Counted from the stretch's first letter, positions 1 to 9,456 are shown. The stretch: 64,000 bases of DNA from Chitinophaga barathri (GCF_003807585.1 NZ_RMBX01000005.1:124001-188000); one strand, 5' to 3'. Program-made: numbers and translations. Notes: generated from the letters alone by a model not told the origin.

Positions 1-1
1 A

Positions 2-2851
2 AACCGTGTGAGCCTCGCGCTTCCCGCCGTGCCGGACGATGTGCGCAGGGTGGGCGTTACCACCAAAAAACGCTCGAACGATATGCTGATGGTGCTGGCG
101 CTGAACAGCCCCGGCGGCACGCACGACAAGGCTTTCCTGGAAAACTATCTCAACATTTACCTCAAACCGGAAATAGCGCGTATCCACGGCATCGGCGACG
201 TCACCGCCTTTGCAAACGACTACAGCATGCGCATCTGGCTGGACCCGGATAAAATGGCCAACCTGAGCATCTCCACCGCGGACGTGGCCAGGGCCATCCA
301 GGAACAAAATACACAGGCGCCCGCCGGTATCATCGGTGCGCCGCCCGCCAATAAAAACCAGGCTTTTGAATATACCGTAAAAGTAAAAGGCCGACTGCTC
401 ACCTCGGAAGAATTCGGGGACATTATCGTAACCACCAACCCGCAAACGGGCTCGCTGGTACGCCTGAAAGACATTTCCCGCCAGGAGCTTGGCTCCTTCA
501 GCTACGCCATAGACGTACGCGCGGACGGTAAACCCGGCACCGGGATGGCCATTTACCTCTCTCCCGGCGCCAACGCGCTGGACGTGGCGGAACGCGTGGA
601 GACGAGGATGAAACAGCTGGAAAAAACATTCCCGCCGGATATCAACTGGCTCATTCCTTTCGAAACGGTGTCTTTCGTAAAGATCTCCATCAACGAAGTA
701 ATACATACATTCCTGGAAGCGCTGGCCCTCGTGGTGCTGGTAGTATACATCTTCCTGCAAAGCTGGCGGGCCACGCTGGTGCCCGTGCTGGTAATTCCCG
801 TTTCTCTGATCGGCACATTCATCTTCTTTACACTGCTGGGCTTTTCCATCAATACCCTTACGCTTTTCGGTTTTGTACTGGCCATCGGTATCGTGGTGGA
901 TGACGCCATTGTGGTGGTGGAGGCCGTCCAGCATCATATAGACGTAAACGGCATGACCCCGCTGGATGCCACCTATCGCGCCATGCACGAAGTGCAGGCG
1001 CCGGTGATCGCCATCGGCCTGATATTGGCCGCGGTATTTGTACCGGTGGCATTTATACCCGGCGTGAGCGGGAAGCTGTACCAGCAGTTCGCCCTGACCA
1101 TCGCATTTTCCGTAATATTATCCGCCTTCCTGGCGCTTACGCTTACCCCCGCGCTTTGCGCCATTATGCTGAAACCATCGCAGCTGAATGAAAAATCAAG
1201 GGGACTGAATGCACTGCATTACCGTTTCAACAAATGGTTTGGCCGGTTCACCGAAAGATATACGCATGGCGTACGCAGGGCTATCAAACAAACTGCTTTT
1301 ATACTGATCTTGCTGGGCATTCTTTTCGGCGCGGCCTTTTTCCTTTTCAAAAAAGTACCCACCACCTTCGTGCCGCAGGAAGACATGGGCGCGCTGTTCC
1401 TCGCGCTCGAACTGCCTGACGCATCCGCTTCCGTCCGCACAAGGGAAGTGGCAGAAAGGGTAAATAAGATATTATCCGAAGATCCCGCTGTGGCGCATTA
1501 CATGGGCGTAGCCGGTATCAACTTCGTGGCGGGTGCAAACAAACCGAACTCCGCCACCTGGTTCGTCAACCTCAAGCCATGGGACGAAAGATACGAGAAC
1601 GGGCAAAACATGAACGTGGTGATCGGCCGCCTGCAAGGCAAACTCTCCCAGATCACAGAAGCCACTGTGCTGGCGCTGCCCTCTCCCACATTGCGCGGGA
1701 TGGGTACCTCCTCCGGTTTCTCGTATGTACTGGAACAGCGGACCGGCAACGATATCGCGGAATTCAACAAAGTGCTCCGCGATGTGCTGATAGCCGCTAA
1801 CCAGCGACCGGAAATAGCGCAGGCCTACGCCTTCTTCAGCTCTACCACCCCGGAATACAACGTGGAAGTGGACCGTGACCGCTGCAAGCAGCTTGGCGTG
1901 GCCGTGAATGATGTATTCAGCGCGTTGCAGACTTTCCTCGGCGGCTTGTATGTAAACGACTTTACCCGCTTCGGGCGCAGCTTCCGTGTGGTGTTACAGG
2001 CCGATACCAGTTACCGGAAAACTATTAACCAGTTGCAATTCTATTACGTGCGAAACCTGAACGGCGACATGGTGCCGCTCAGCAGCCTGATCAAACATAA
2101 ACTGGGAGCGGGTGCGCCAGTGATCAACCACTTCAATCTTTACCGCTCCGTGGAGATCAGCGGCACCAGCAAACCCGGCTACAGCAGCGGCGATGCTATC
2201 AAAGCCATGGAAGAAGTCTCCGCAAAGGTTTTGCCCGCCAATTTCAGTTATGACTGGAGCAATATCTCCCGCCAGGAAATTGAAGCCGGCAACAAAAGCA
2301 TGCTGATCTTCATGCTGTCTATTTTATTCGTATTCCTTCTCCTTACCGCCCTATACGAAAGTTGGTCTGTCCCATTTTCCGTACTGCTGGCAGTTCCGGT
2401 AGCCTTGTTCGGGTCCATCCTGGCGTTGTGGCTTACCGGGCAGGCTAACAGTGTGTATTCCCAGATCGGTCTTATTACGCTGATCGGCCTCTCCGCCAAA
2501 AACGCGATCCTGATCGTGGAGTTCTGTAAAGAGCGGGTGGACAAGGGCATGCCTTTGATTCAAGCCACGCTGGAAGCGGTAGCGTTACGTTTCAGGCCTA
2601 TCCTGATGACGTCTTTCGCGTTTATTCTCGGCGTGTTACCATTAGTATTTGCACATGGGGCCGGTGCGGCTTCGCGTGTGAATATCGGGTTTACCGTGGT
2701 GGGGGGAATGCTGGCGGCCACTGTGCTCGCCATCTTCTCCGTACCGGTACTGTACGTACTGATCACAAGACTGGCGTATGGTAAAAAGAAACTGGCGCAG
2801 CTGGAAGAAGAAGGGAAAAACCGCCCGCCTGAAGAAAGCTCACTCCATTAA
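2..2851 (+). CDS. RND multidrug efflux permease (AcrB/MexB type), 5' truncated by window
   Basis: Inner-membrane proton/drug antiporter of the RND (HAE1) family, which works with a periplasmic adaptor and an outer-membrane channel to export drugs. The frame is open from base 2; about 950 residues are visible, so roughly the first 100 of a usual ~1050 are outside the window. Visible in order: porter domain, first membrane bundle with the proton-relay motif GIVVDDAIVVVEA (paired Asp), a second porter domain, and the second bundle with SAKNAILIVEF (relay Lys). The C-terminus ends in a short charged tail. The adaptor and channel genes, if linked, must lie to the left. A strong hairpin terminator follows 28 bp after the stop. 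Family is certain; substrate is unknown. Confidence 0.95.
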   Translation, partial: NRVSLALPAVPDDVRRVGVTTKKRSNDMLMVLALNSPGGTHDKAFLENYLNIYLKPEIARIHGIGDVTAFANDYSMRIWLDPDKMANLSISTADVARAIQEQNTQAPAGIIGAPPANKNQAFEYTVKVKGRLLTSEEFGDIIVTTNPQTGSLVRLKDISRQELGSFSYAIDVRADGKPGTGMAIYLSPGANALDVAERVETRMKQLEKTFPPDINWLIPFETVSFVKISINEVIHTFLEALALVVLVVYIFLQSWRATLVPVLVIPVSLIGTFIFFTLLGFSINTLTLFGFVLAIGIVVDDAIVVVEAVQHHIDVNGMTPLDATYRAMHEVQAPVIAIGLILAAVFVPVAFIPGVSGKLYQQFALTIAFSVILSAFLALTLTPALCAIMLKPSQLNEKSRGLNALHYRFNKWFGRFTERYTHGVRRAIKQTAFILILLGILFGAAFFLFKKVPTTFVPQEDMGALFLALELPDASASVRTREVAERVNKILSEDPAVAHYMGVAGINFVAGANKPNSATWFVNLKPWDERYENGQNMNVVIGRLQGKLSQITEATVLALPSPTLRGMGTSSGFSYVLEQRTGNDIAEFNKVLRDVLIAANQRPEIAQAYAFFSSTTPEYNVEVDRDRCKQLGVAVNDVFSALQTFLGGLYVNDFTRFGRSFRVVLQADTSYRKTINQLQFYYVRNLNGDMVPLSSLIKHKLGAGAPVINHFNLYRSVEISGTSKPGYSSGDAIKAMEEVSAKVLPANFSYDWSNISRQEIEAGNKSMLIFMLSILFVFLLLTALYESWSVPFSVLLAVPVALFGSILALWLTGQANSVYSQIGLITLIGLSAKNAILIVEFCKERVDKGMPLIQATLEAVALRFRPILMTSFAFILGVLPLVFAHGAGAASRVNIGFTVVGGMLAATVLAIFSVPVLYVLITRLAYGKKKLAQLEEEGKNRPPEESSLH

Positions 2852-2879
2852 GCTTGTCACTTTAAATACTGTTTTGATG

Positions 2880-2909
2880 TTGCCGGGATCATTCCCGGCA
2901 ACTTTTTTT
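2880..2909 (+). terminator. Rho-independent terminator of the RND gene
   Basis: Perfect 9-bp stem, TTGCCGGGA pairing with TCCCGGCAA, around a 4-nt loop, followed by C and seven T. It lies directly downstream of the RND stop codon. Confidence 0.9.
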
Positions 2910-2962
2910 GGACATATCCCATCCGGCAGCTGTCAGGCCACTGATGGAATATTAACCGGATT

Positions 2963-3050
2963 AACTCCTGATCAAGTCCACCTCATCTCCACCTCAGGTC
3001 CGCCTTGCCTATACCTCTCCTATAGGCACCATATAGGTTTCCGATATTTA
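2963..3050. repeat. Degenerate tandem repeat, 11-bp period (locus 1)
   Basis: About eight consecutive 11-bp units between the convergent RND and kefC genes. The clearest are AAGTCCACCTC (2974-2984), ATCTCCACCTC (2985-2995) and AGGTCCGCCTT (2996-3006). Later units drift (GCCTATACCTC, TCCTATAGGCA, CCATATAGGTT) but keep the 11-bp register. A GGTATTT element follows at 3054-3060. There is no open reading frame of clear coding character. Similar arrays with different unit sequence occur at 15.85-16.0 kb and 62.4 kb. Confidence 0.65.
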
Positions 3051-3144
3051 CGGGGTATTTCTGAGGCAAAAGGCAAAATACCATCATATCCGGACTTCCT
3101 GTGCAACCGGCCTGAACTTTTACATTACACATTTCTATAGCCGG

Positions 3145-5007
3145 TCAATTCCGTTCCTCTGCATTTTCCCTGTCCCAGCCGGCATCGCGTATCATCATGT
3201 TCGTATAGGCATCCGCCTGTATCAGCTTTTGCAGTTCCTCGATCCTTTCTCTCATGACGTTTACATACTGTTTATCGTCGCGGTAGGCGGACAGGCCTTT
3301 TAAAGAACGCTCGTCGAAGCGGCGGAACATACGCGCGGCACGCTGGCTCTGGTAAGCCCTTCTGCCCAGCATCTCCAGCACATCGGAAGCCATGCGCAGC
3401 GAGGTATCCACCGTTTCGCGGTATATGCGGAGCACACCGTCGTTCATCAGGTCAAAGGCATCGTTGTTATCGGTCGCTCTTACCAGCATTTGCAGGTGAG
3501 GGTAATTCTTTTTGACGGTGGCTACCACTTCCCTGTTTTTTTCCGGCGTGGCCATCGCTATGACGATCACACGGGCCTGTTCCGCCCCGGCGGATTTGAG
3601 CATATCTGTGCGGGAGGCGTCTCCGTAATATACTTTCAGGCCCATTTTGCGCAGCAGGTCCACCCTGTCCGAATCGAGATCAAGCACGGTGGTCTTTACA
3701 CCGCTGGCGCGCAGGAAACGGCCTACAACGGTGCCGAAATGATCGAAGCCGGCAATGATCACCGGGTTGCGTTCGTCCATCTGGTCCGGTTCTCTATCTG
3801 CCTGGTCCGCGGCGCTGCCCAGGCGGGGCTGTATCCATTTTTCAAACACCAGCATCAGCAGGGGCGTAAGCGCCATGGTAATGGCCACGACCGCCATCAT
3901 AGTGCTTACGATATCCTTTTCAAGAAGCGCCGCGCCTCCGGCAAAAGAAAACAGCACAAAAGCAAATTCACCCACCTGCGGCAACGCGAAGGAGAACAGC
4001 AGGTTCTGCTCCCGGCTCAAGCGGAATATTTTGCCAAGCCCCAGCAACACCGCAAATTTCAAGGTCATAATGCCCGCTACCAGCCCGGTAATGAGCATAG
4101 GGTGTTCCACAATAAGATTAAAATCGATCGTGGCCCCCACTCCTATAAAAAAAAGCCCCAGCAACAGCCCTTTAAAAGGCTCTATATCGCTTTCCAGCTC
4201 ATGACGGTATTCGCTATTGGCCAGCACCACACCGCCGAGAAATGCGCCCAAAGCAGGGCTTAAACCCACAAGTGTCATCAGCACGGCAATGGCCACCACC
4301 AGCAGCAGGGCCGAGGCGGTGAACAATTCTCTCAGCCTTGTGCGCGCCACGATATGCAGTATCGGTTTTACCACGTACCGCCCGCCGATCACCAGGCCCG
4401 TTACCGCGCCCAATACGATCAGCGTTCTTGCCCAGGCCGGCTGGCCGGCTATCAGCGAAGTAGTTTCCTCCGACACTGCCGCGCCCTGCGGCGCCAGCAG
4501 CGGGAAAATAGCCAGCATCGGGATCACCGCGATATCCTGGAAAAGCAGCACCGAAAACGCGCTCTGCCCCGCCGCCGAGCCCATTTGCCCTTTTTCGCCC
4601 AGCATCTGCAAAACGATAGCCGTAGAAGATAAAGACAAGATCATCCCGATCACCAGCGCCTGGTTCCAGGGCAAACCGAAGAGTATAGCCAGCCCCGTGA
4701 TGACCAGTGCCGTAACGGTCACCTGCAAACCGCCCAGGCCGAGGATCGGCGCGCGGAGTTTCCATAACAGCGACGGCTCCAGCTCAAGACCAATGAGGAA
4801 CAACATCATCACCACCCCGAATTCCGCGAAATGCATCAGGTCTTCCCCGCCATGGCCTATCAAACCCAATATGGCCGGCCCGATGATGATGCCGCCGATC
4901 AGGTAGCCCAGCACGGAGCCAAGGTTCAGTTTTTTGGCCAGCGGTACAAATACCACCATGGTGGCAAGGTAGACCAGTGCCTGGTAGAAAAAGGATTCGT
5001 TCGTCAT
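3145..5007 (-). CDS. kefC: Monovalent cation:proton antiporter-2 family, KefB/KefC-type K+ efflux protein
   Basis: Potassium-efflux antiporter of the CPA2 family. At 620 residues it has the length usual for KefC. The first ~390 residues are a 12-13 segment membrane domain containing HELESDIEPFKGLLLGLFF, matching the characteristic regulatory loop region of KefC. A Rossmann RCK/TrkA-N domain begins near residue 410 (VIIAGFDHFGTVVGRF) and is followed by a charged C-terminal tail. In characterised Kef systems, glutathione adducts open the channel to acidify the cytoplasm and protect against electrophiles. The gene starts 12 bp after the stop of the KefF-like reductase, so the two are almost certainly co-transcribed. 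Whether gating here depends on glutathione or another thiol cannot be read from the sequence. Confidence 0.92.
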   Translation of the reverse strand: MTNESFFYQALVYLATMVVFVPLAKKLNLGSVLGYLIGGIIIGPAILGLIGHGGEDLMHFAEFGVVMMLFLIGLELEPSLLWKLRAPILGLGGLQVTVTALVITGLAILFGLPWNQALVIGMILSLSSTAIVLQMLGEKGQMGSAAGQSAFSVLLFQDIAVIPMLAIFPLLAPQGAAVSEETTSLIAGQPAWARTLIVLGAVTGLVIGGRYVVKPILHIVARTRLRELFTASALLLVVAIAVLMTLVGLSPALGAFLGGVVLANSEYRHELESDIEPFKGLLLGLFFIGVGATIDFNLIVEHPMLITGLVAGIMTLKFAVLLGLGKIFRLSREQNLLFSFALPQVGEFAFVLFSFAGGAALLEKDIVSTMMAVVAITMALTPLLMLVFEKWIQPRLGSAADQADREPDQMDERNPVIIAGFDHFGTVVGRFLRASGVKTTVLDLDSDRVDLLRKMGLKVYYGDASRTDMLKSAGAEQARVIVIAMATPEKNREVVATVKKNYPHLQMLVRATDNNDAFDLMNDGVLRIYRETVDTSLRMASDVLEMLGRRAYQSQRAARMFRRFDERSLKGLSAYRDDKQYVNVMRERIEELQKLIQADAYTNMMIRDAGWDRENAEERN

Positions 5008-5019
5008 GAGAGCCCGGGT

Positions 5020-5631
5020 TTATTTGGATGCGGATGTTATTTGCGGAATGCCGGTAAGGCTGTTCAGTTCCTGTAATTGCTGCGCCCTTTGCAGGTCCAG
5101 CTGGCCGGCCTGTATGGCTTGCAGAAGTTGGGTATACCCTTGCGCGTACTGGTCCAGCTGCTGTTCGGAAAGCTGGTTGGTGCCATGCACTACGAAGGGC
5201 GGCAGGTAATGCATATGACAGAGCCTGGCGGATTGTTCGAAAGGCAGCATGAACTGTTTCACCACATGACCGTGATGCCCTTCAGGACTGTATGCCCCTT
5301 CATTGCCCCCGGTGGAGATCACCTGCAGCATGTATTTCCCCTTCAGCTCATTGCCGTCTTTGCCGTATGCCCAGCCATGCTCCAGCACGAGGTCCATCCA
5401 TTGTTTAATCAATGCGGGGCCGCTGTACCAGTAAAACGGGTGCTGAAAAATGATCACATCATGCTCCTTTAATACCTTCTGTTCTGTGTCCGGATGTACG
5501 TCAAAGTCAGGGTATATTTCGTAGAGGTCGCGCAGGGTGACGCCGGGCAGCTGTTTTACTGCCCTGATTAATTTTGCATGAACGCGGGAACGTTCAAATG
5601 CCGGGTGGGCGAAGAGGACTAATACTTTCAA
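5020..5631 (-). CDS. KefF/YwrO-like NAD(P)H quinone oxidoreductase (Kef ancillary protein)
   Basis: Flavodoxin-fold NAD(P)H oxidoreductase of about 203 residues. It opens with the FMN-phosphate segment VLVLFAHPAFERSRVHAKL and carries QHPFYWYSGPALIKQWMD, typical of the KefF/KefG/YwrO family. KefF-type partners bind the cytoplasmic side of KefC, activate it and reduce quinones. The gene lies just upstream of kefC on the same strand with a 12-bp gap, which supports that role. The last ~30 residues are Gln/Leu rich and extend beyond the core. FMN use and exact substrate are inferred from family. Confidence 0.88.
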   Translation of the reverse strand: MKVLVLFAHPAFERSRVHAKLIRAVKQLPGVTLRDLYEIYPDFDVHPDTEQKVLKEHDVIIFQHPFYWYSGPALIKQWMDLVLEHGWAYGKDGNELKGKYMLQVISTGGNEGAYSPEGHHGHVVKQFMLPFEQSARLCHMHYLPPFVVHGTNQLSEQQLDQYAQGYTQLLQAIQAGQLDLQRAQQLQELNSLTGIPQITSASK

Positions 5632-5640
5632 TCTCCTGGA

Positions 5641-5716
5641 AATTACAAATGATGACTGAAGTTAAAGAGATTAGGCGAACCAGCCTAATGTCTCTCCCCG
5701 GTCATCATTTGTAATT
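5641..5716. repeat. Long imperfect inverted repeat (hairpin) between pgl and kefF-like gene
   Basis: Perfect 16-bp outer arms AATTACAAATGATGAC (5641-5656) and its reverse complement (5701-5716) enclose further complementary segments: AGAGATTAGGC against GCCTAATGTCTCT, with a 6-nt loop GAACCA. It lies in the gap after the pgl stop and before the kefF-like start. There is no T-tract on either side, so it is not a standard terminator. It could be an mRNA processing or stabilising hairpin, or a REP-like palindrome. Confidence 0.8.
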
Positions 5717-5781
5717 GTCACCGGTATTGGCCGGTCTTATCATATCAACGCTCCTGTGCTTTCAAAGCCGGAAGCTGTATT

Positions 5782-6507
5782 TTATATCTGTAGCGCTTCC
5801 GCGGCCGCTTCGTCCACAAACCAATGCAGGTCCCCGTTTTCGGGGCGGATCAGTTGTGAAGGGTAACGGTCGGGATCGGTGGCGCCGTCTATCACCGCTT
5901 TCAGCGTGAGGGCTTTTCCAGCACCGGTGGCCATGAACACTACGCAGGCTGCCAGGTTGGTAACAGGTGCGGTGAGCGTGATGCGGTACATATCCTGCGC
6001 TTCCAGCCAGAAGGTTTTCACCCAGGCCTTTTTCTCCTGTACGATCGGCAGGCCGGGGAAGAGGCTCAGCGTGTGGCCGTCATCCCCCATACCCAGCAGC
6101 ACCAGGTCGAAAGTATTCTCTTTCCCGTCGAAATAACGGTGGAGTGTTTTTTCGTATTCAGCAGCGGATGCTTCAGGCTCAATGTCCGTACGCATCACGT
6201 GGACGTTTTCGGGCAGGGCGCCTACCTGGTCCAGCAGTACGTCGTAGGCCATGCGGGCATTGTTGCGGGAATCCTCAAAGGGTACCGCCCTTTCATCTCC
6301 CCAGAAAAAATGCACTTTGTTCCATTCGATCATGTTCACATACGGCTCTTTGGCCAGCAGGGCATACAGCGCTTTGGGCGTGTTGCCGCCGGAAAGGGCG
6401 AAGGTGAAACGTTCCTGTTTCTGCAGCACTTCCTGGATGTACTGGCTGATAAATGCGGCCAGGTTCTCGCTCAGCTGCTGTGTATCTTTTGCAACATGTA
6501 ATTCCAT
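5782..6507 (-). CDS. pgl: 6-phosphogluconolactonase
   Basis: Hydrolyses 6-phosphoglucono-1,5-lactone to 6-phosphogluconate, the second step of the oxidative pentose phosphate pathway, in the cytoplasm. The 241 residues match the SolA/DevB-type family: FALSGGNTPKALYALL near residue 37, VHFFWGDERAVPFEDSRNN near 85, and LLGMGDDGHTLSLFPG near 137, which carries the active-site Asp/His. It starts 6 bp after the zwf stop, as last gene of a gnd-zwf-pgl operon. Confidence 0.95.
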   Translation of the reverse strand: MELHVAKDTQQLSENLAAFISQYIQEVLQKQERFTFALSGGNTPKALYALLAKEPYVNMIEWNKVHFFWGDERAVPFEDSRNNARMAYDVLLDQVGALPENVHVMRTDIEPEASAAEYEKTLHRYFDGKENTFDLVLLGMGDDGHTLSLFPGLPIVQEKKAWVKTFWLEAQDMYRITLTAPVTNLAACVVFMATGAGKALTLKAVIDGATDPDRYPSQLIRPENGDLHWFVDEAAAEALQI

Positions 6508-6513
6508 AAGGCG

Positions 6514-8022
6514 CTATTTTTTTTCCGGTGGCAGGTTGATCCAGCTGTGCCCGTCGCGGGCGATGAGCGCATCTGCGTCTTCAGGGCCCCAGGAATCCGG
6601 AACATAGTTCGGGAAGTCCTGCGGGATGCGGGTTTCCCATGTTTCGAGGATGGGCATGATCACTTTCCAGGCGGATTCCACCTGGTCCGCGCGCATGAAC
6701 AGCGTGGCGTCTCCTTCCATCACATCCAGCAGCAGGGTTTCGTATGCTTCAGGCGTATGATCGTCCGAACCTTCGTAATTGAAGGTCATGTTCACAGGGT
6801 CCAGCGTCATGGTCTGCCCCGGGCGTTTCGCCTGGAAGCGGATGCGGATGTCCATTTCCGGTTGAATGCTGATGGTAAGACGGTTGCTGCGCCAGGATTC
6901 CGCGGCTTCAGACGGGAAAGCGAAAGTGGGCGCTTCCTTGAACTGGATGGTCACGTGCGTGCTCTTCTGGTGCATCAGTTTACCGGTGCGTACATAGAAC
7001 GGCACGCCCTGCCAGCGCCAGTTGTCAATGAAAAACTTAACGGCTGCGTAAGTGTCCGTGTTGGACTGGGGCGTTACGCCTTTTTCTTCACGGTAACCGG
7101 TCACCTGTTTGCCTTTCATCCAGCCGGCGCCATACTGGCCACGTACAGCGGATTCGTGTACGTCTTCGCGCCTGATGGGGCGGATGGCGTTCAGCACATC
7201 CACTTTTTTATTGCGGATCTCGTTCGCATCGAAGGATACGGGCGCTTCCATGGCCACCATGCAAAGCAATTGCAGGATATGGTTCTGCACCATGTCGCGC
7301 AGGGCGCCGGAGTGTTCGTAATAACCGCCACGACCTTCCAGGCCTACGCTTTCGGCTGCGGTGATCTGTATATGATCGATATAATGACGGTTCCATACCG
7401 GTTCAAACAAAGCGTTGGCGAAACGCAGCGCCAGGATGTTCTGCACAGTTTCCTTACCCAGGTAGTGATCTATGCGGAAGATCTGTTCTTCGGCAAACAG
7501 GCCGGTGAGCAGGGCATTCAGTTCATGCGCGCTTTCCAGGTCGTGACCGAAAGGTTTTTCGATAACGATGCGGGTGGCGCTTTTGTCTTTGCAGAGATTA
7601 AGCGTGCCCAGCTCCTGTGCGATGGAAGGCACCAGCTGCGGCGCTACGGCCAGGTAAAAGATCACGTTCGGGTGTACGCCCCATTCGGTTTCCTTCTGCT
7701 GCACGTATTCCGTGATGCGCTGATAGGAAGCGATGTCGCCGGCATCCAGCTGAAGGTAGTTCACATGCTCGAAAAATTCCTTGTAGTGACCGTTCTCCTC
7801 TGCTTTACGGCGCGAGAATTTCTCGATGCCTTCCTGCAGGTGAGCACGGTAATTTTCAGAAGAATATTCCGTACGGCCGATGCCTACGATGGCAAAACGG
7901 TCGGGCATCCACTCGTCCAGGAAAAGATTGTACAGAGCAGGCGTCAGCTTCCGGTAGTTCAGGTCGCCGCTGCCTCCGAAAATGAAGAGGATGGAAGCTG
8001 GCGGGCGTTTATGATGTTGCAT
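6514..8022 (-). CDS. zwf: Glucose-6-phosphate 1-dehydrogenase
   Basis: Oxidises glucose-6-phosphate to 6-phosphogluconolactone with reduction of NAD(P)+, the committed step of the oxidative pentose phosphate pathway. The protein has 502 residues, the usual length. Visible motifs are the N-terminal coenzyme loop IFGGSGDLNYRKL, the conserved EKPFGHDLESA, and the substrate-binding/catalytic signature RIDHYLGKE. It sits between gnd (18-bp gap upstream) and pgl (6-bp gap downstream), so the three pathway genes are translated from one message. Confidence 0.97.
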   Translation of the reverse strand: MQHHKRPPASILFIFGGSGDLNYRKLTPALYNLFLDEWMPDRFAIVGIGRTEYSSENYRAHLQEGIEKFSRRKAEENGHYKEFFEHVNYLQLDAGDIASYQRITEYVQQKETEWGVHPNVIFYLAVAPQLVPSIAQELGTLNLCKDKSATRIVIEKPFGHDLESAHELNALLTGLFAEEQIFRIDHYLGKETVQNILALRFANALFEPVWNRHYIDHIQITAAESVGLEGRGGYYEHSGALRDMVQNHILQLLCMVAMEAPVSFDANEIRNKKVDVLNAIRPIRREDVHESAVRGQYGAGWMKGKQVTGYREEKGVTPQSNTDTYAAVKFFIDNWRWQGVPFYVRTGKLMHQKSTHVTIQFKEAPTFAFPSEAAESWRSNRLTISIQPEMDIRIRFQAKRPGQTMTLDPVNMTFNYEGSDDHTPEAYETLLLDVMEGDATLFMRADQVESAWKVIMPILETWETRIPQDFPNYVPDSWGPEDADALIARDGHSWINLPPEKK

Positions 8023-8040
8023 AAAAAAGATAAAAATTGA

Positions 8041-9456
8041 TTAATGGTGTAGCCAGGTGGTATGAAAACTGCCCGGCATGTCTATCCGCTGGTATGTATG
8101 TGCACCGAAATAATCGCGTTGCGCCTGCACCAGGTTGGTGGGGAGCTTTTCGGTGCGGTATGCGTCGAAGTATGAAAGCGCCGCCATAAAACCTGCCGCG
8201 GGCAATCCTGCCTGTGCGGCCTGTACGATCACAGCGCGCATGTTATGTTCTTTTTCTTTTACAATGTCGGCCACTGCTTTGTTCAGCAGCAGGTTCGGCA
8301 GTTCGGGTGTTTCTTTCAGCGCTTTGTAGAAAGTGCCGAGCAGGGCGGAACGGATGATGCAGCCGCCGCGCCATACTTTTACGGCATCGGGCAGGGGTAT
8401 CTGCATGTCATGCGCTTCGGATGCGGTGTGCAGCATTGCCATTCCCTGTGCGTAACACATGATGGTGGCGAACTGCAGCGCATCTTTTACCTGCGAGATA
8501 AAAAGCTGCGTGTCCGCGGATACGGGAATTTTTGGTTCCGCGTATACCTTAGCCGCCAGTACACGCTCGTCTTTGTAAGCGGAAACGGTACGCATAGACA
8601 CTGCTGTGTCTATGATCGTGGCGGGCACGGCCAGGTCCATGGCTTCCTGGGAAGTCCATTTACCGGTGCCTTTGGAGCCGGCTTTGTCCAGGATCACGTC
8701 TATCAGCCGCTGCCCGGATTTATCATCGTTTTGCAGGAAAATGTCCGCGGTGATCTCCAGTAGGAAAGACTGCATATCCCCGCTGTTCCAGTTTTTGTAT
8801 ACTTCGTGCAGCTGGTCATTGTTCAGCCCCGCGCTTTGCAGCAGGCGGTAGCTTTCGCTGATGAGCTGCATGATGGCGTATTCAATGCCATTGTGCACCA
8901 TTTTCACGTAATGACCGGCCGCGCCTTTGCCGAGGTAAGCCACACAGGGCTCCCCTTCCACCTTAGCTGAAATGGCTTCCAACATAGGTTTCACATGCGC
9001 ATATGCCTCCTGGTCCCCGCCGGGCATAATGCTCGGGCCGGTGCGTGCACCCTGTTCCCCACCGGAAACGCCTACGCCCATAAAATGGAAGCCGGAGGTT
9101 TTGGTGTATTCCACCCTGCGCAGGGTGTCCGTGAAATGGGAGTTGCCCCCGTCTATCACGATATCTCCCGGTTCCAGCAGGGGCTTGAGAGATTCCAATA
9201 CATCGTCCACCGGTTTGCCGGCCGGCACCAGCATCATCACCCTGCGGGGGCGCTGAAGCTGGCTGATCATTTCTTCCAGCGACACTACCCCTTTTACGCG
9301 GGTGCCGGCGGTAGCGGATGATTCCAGTGCTTTTGCCTTTTCAGTATCCTTATCGAAGCCGATCACGGCAAATCCATGATCCGCCATGTTGAGCAGGAGG
9401 TTGCGCCCCATCACGCCCAGGCCGATCATTCCGAATTCGTATAAGCTGTTTGCCAT
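8041..9456 (-). CDS. gnd: 6-phosphogluconate dehydrogenase (decarboxylating)
   Basis: Converts 6-phosphogluconate to ribulose-5-phosphate and CO2 with NADP+ reduction. The 471 residues are full length for the long (dimeric) form. Seen: N-terminal Rossmann fingerprint GLGVMGRNLLLNMADHGF, the substrate loop GVGVSGGEQGARTGPSIMPG, the catalytic-Lys helix GAAGHYVKMVHNGIEYAIMQ, and a C-terminal tail IDMPGSFHTTW typical of the family. It is the first gene of the gnd-zwf-pgl operon. A TAATTTCG element close to a Bacteroidota -7 box lies just upstream, but I could not pair it with a -33 box. Confidence 0.97.
   Translation of the reverse strand: MANSLYEFGMIGLGVMGRNLLLNMADHGFAVIGFDKDTEKAKALESSATAGTRVKGVVSLEEMISQLQRPRRVMMLVPAGKPVDDVLESLKPLLEPGDIVIDGGNSHFTDTLRRVEYTKTSGFHFMGVGVSGGEQGARTGPSIMPGGDQEAYAHVKPMLEAISAKVEGEPCVAYLGKGAAGHYVKMVHNGIEYAIMQLISESYRLLQSAGLNNDQLHEVYKNWNSGDMQSFLLEITADIFLQNDDKSGQRLIDVILDKAGSKGTGKWTSQEAMDLAVPATIIDTAVSMRTVSAYKDERVLAAKVYAEPKIPVSADTQLFISQVKDALQFATIMCYAQGMAMLHTASEAHDMQIPLPDAVKVWRGGCIIRSALLGTFYKALKETPELPNLLLNKAVADIVKEKEHNMRAVIVQAAQAGLPAAGFMAALSYFDAYRTEKLPTNLVQAQRDYFGAHTYQRIDMPGSFHTTWLHH

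Noticed and set aside
2963..3050. Possible CRISPR array
   Set aside because: Units are only 11 bp, adjacent, with no spacers and no cas genes in the window.
2778..3140. 120-codon plus-strand frame after the RND gene
   Set aside because: Starts inside the RND gene and runs through its terminator and the 11-bp repeats; not a gene.
6547..8040. 497-codon open frame on the plus strand over zwf
   Set aside because: zwf on the minus strand carries all expected motifs and operon neighbours; the plus frame is a shadow.
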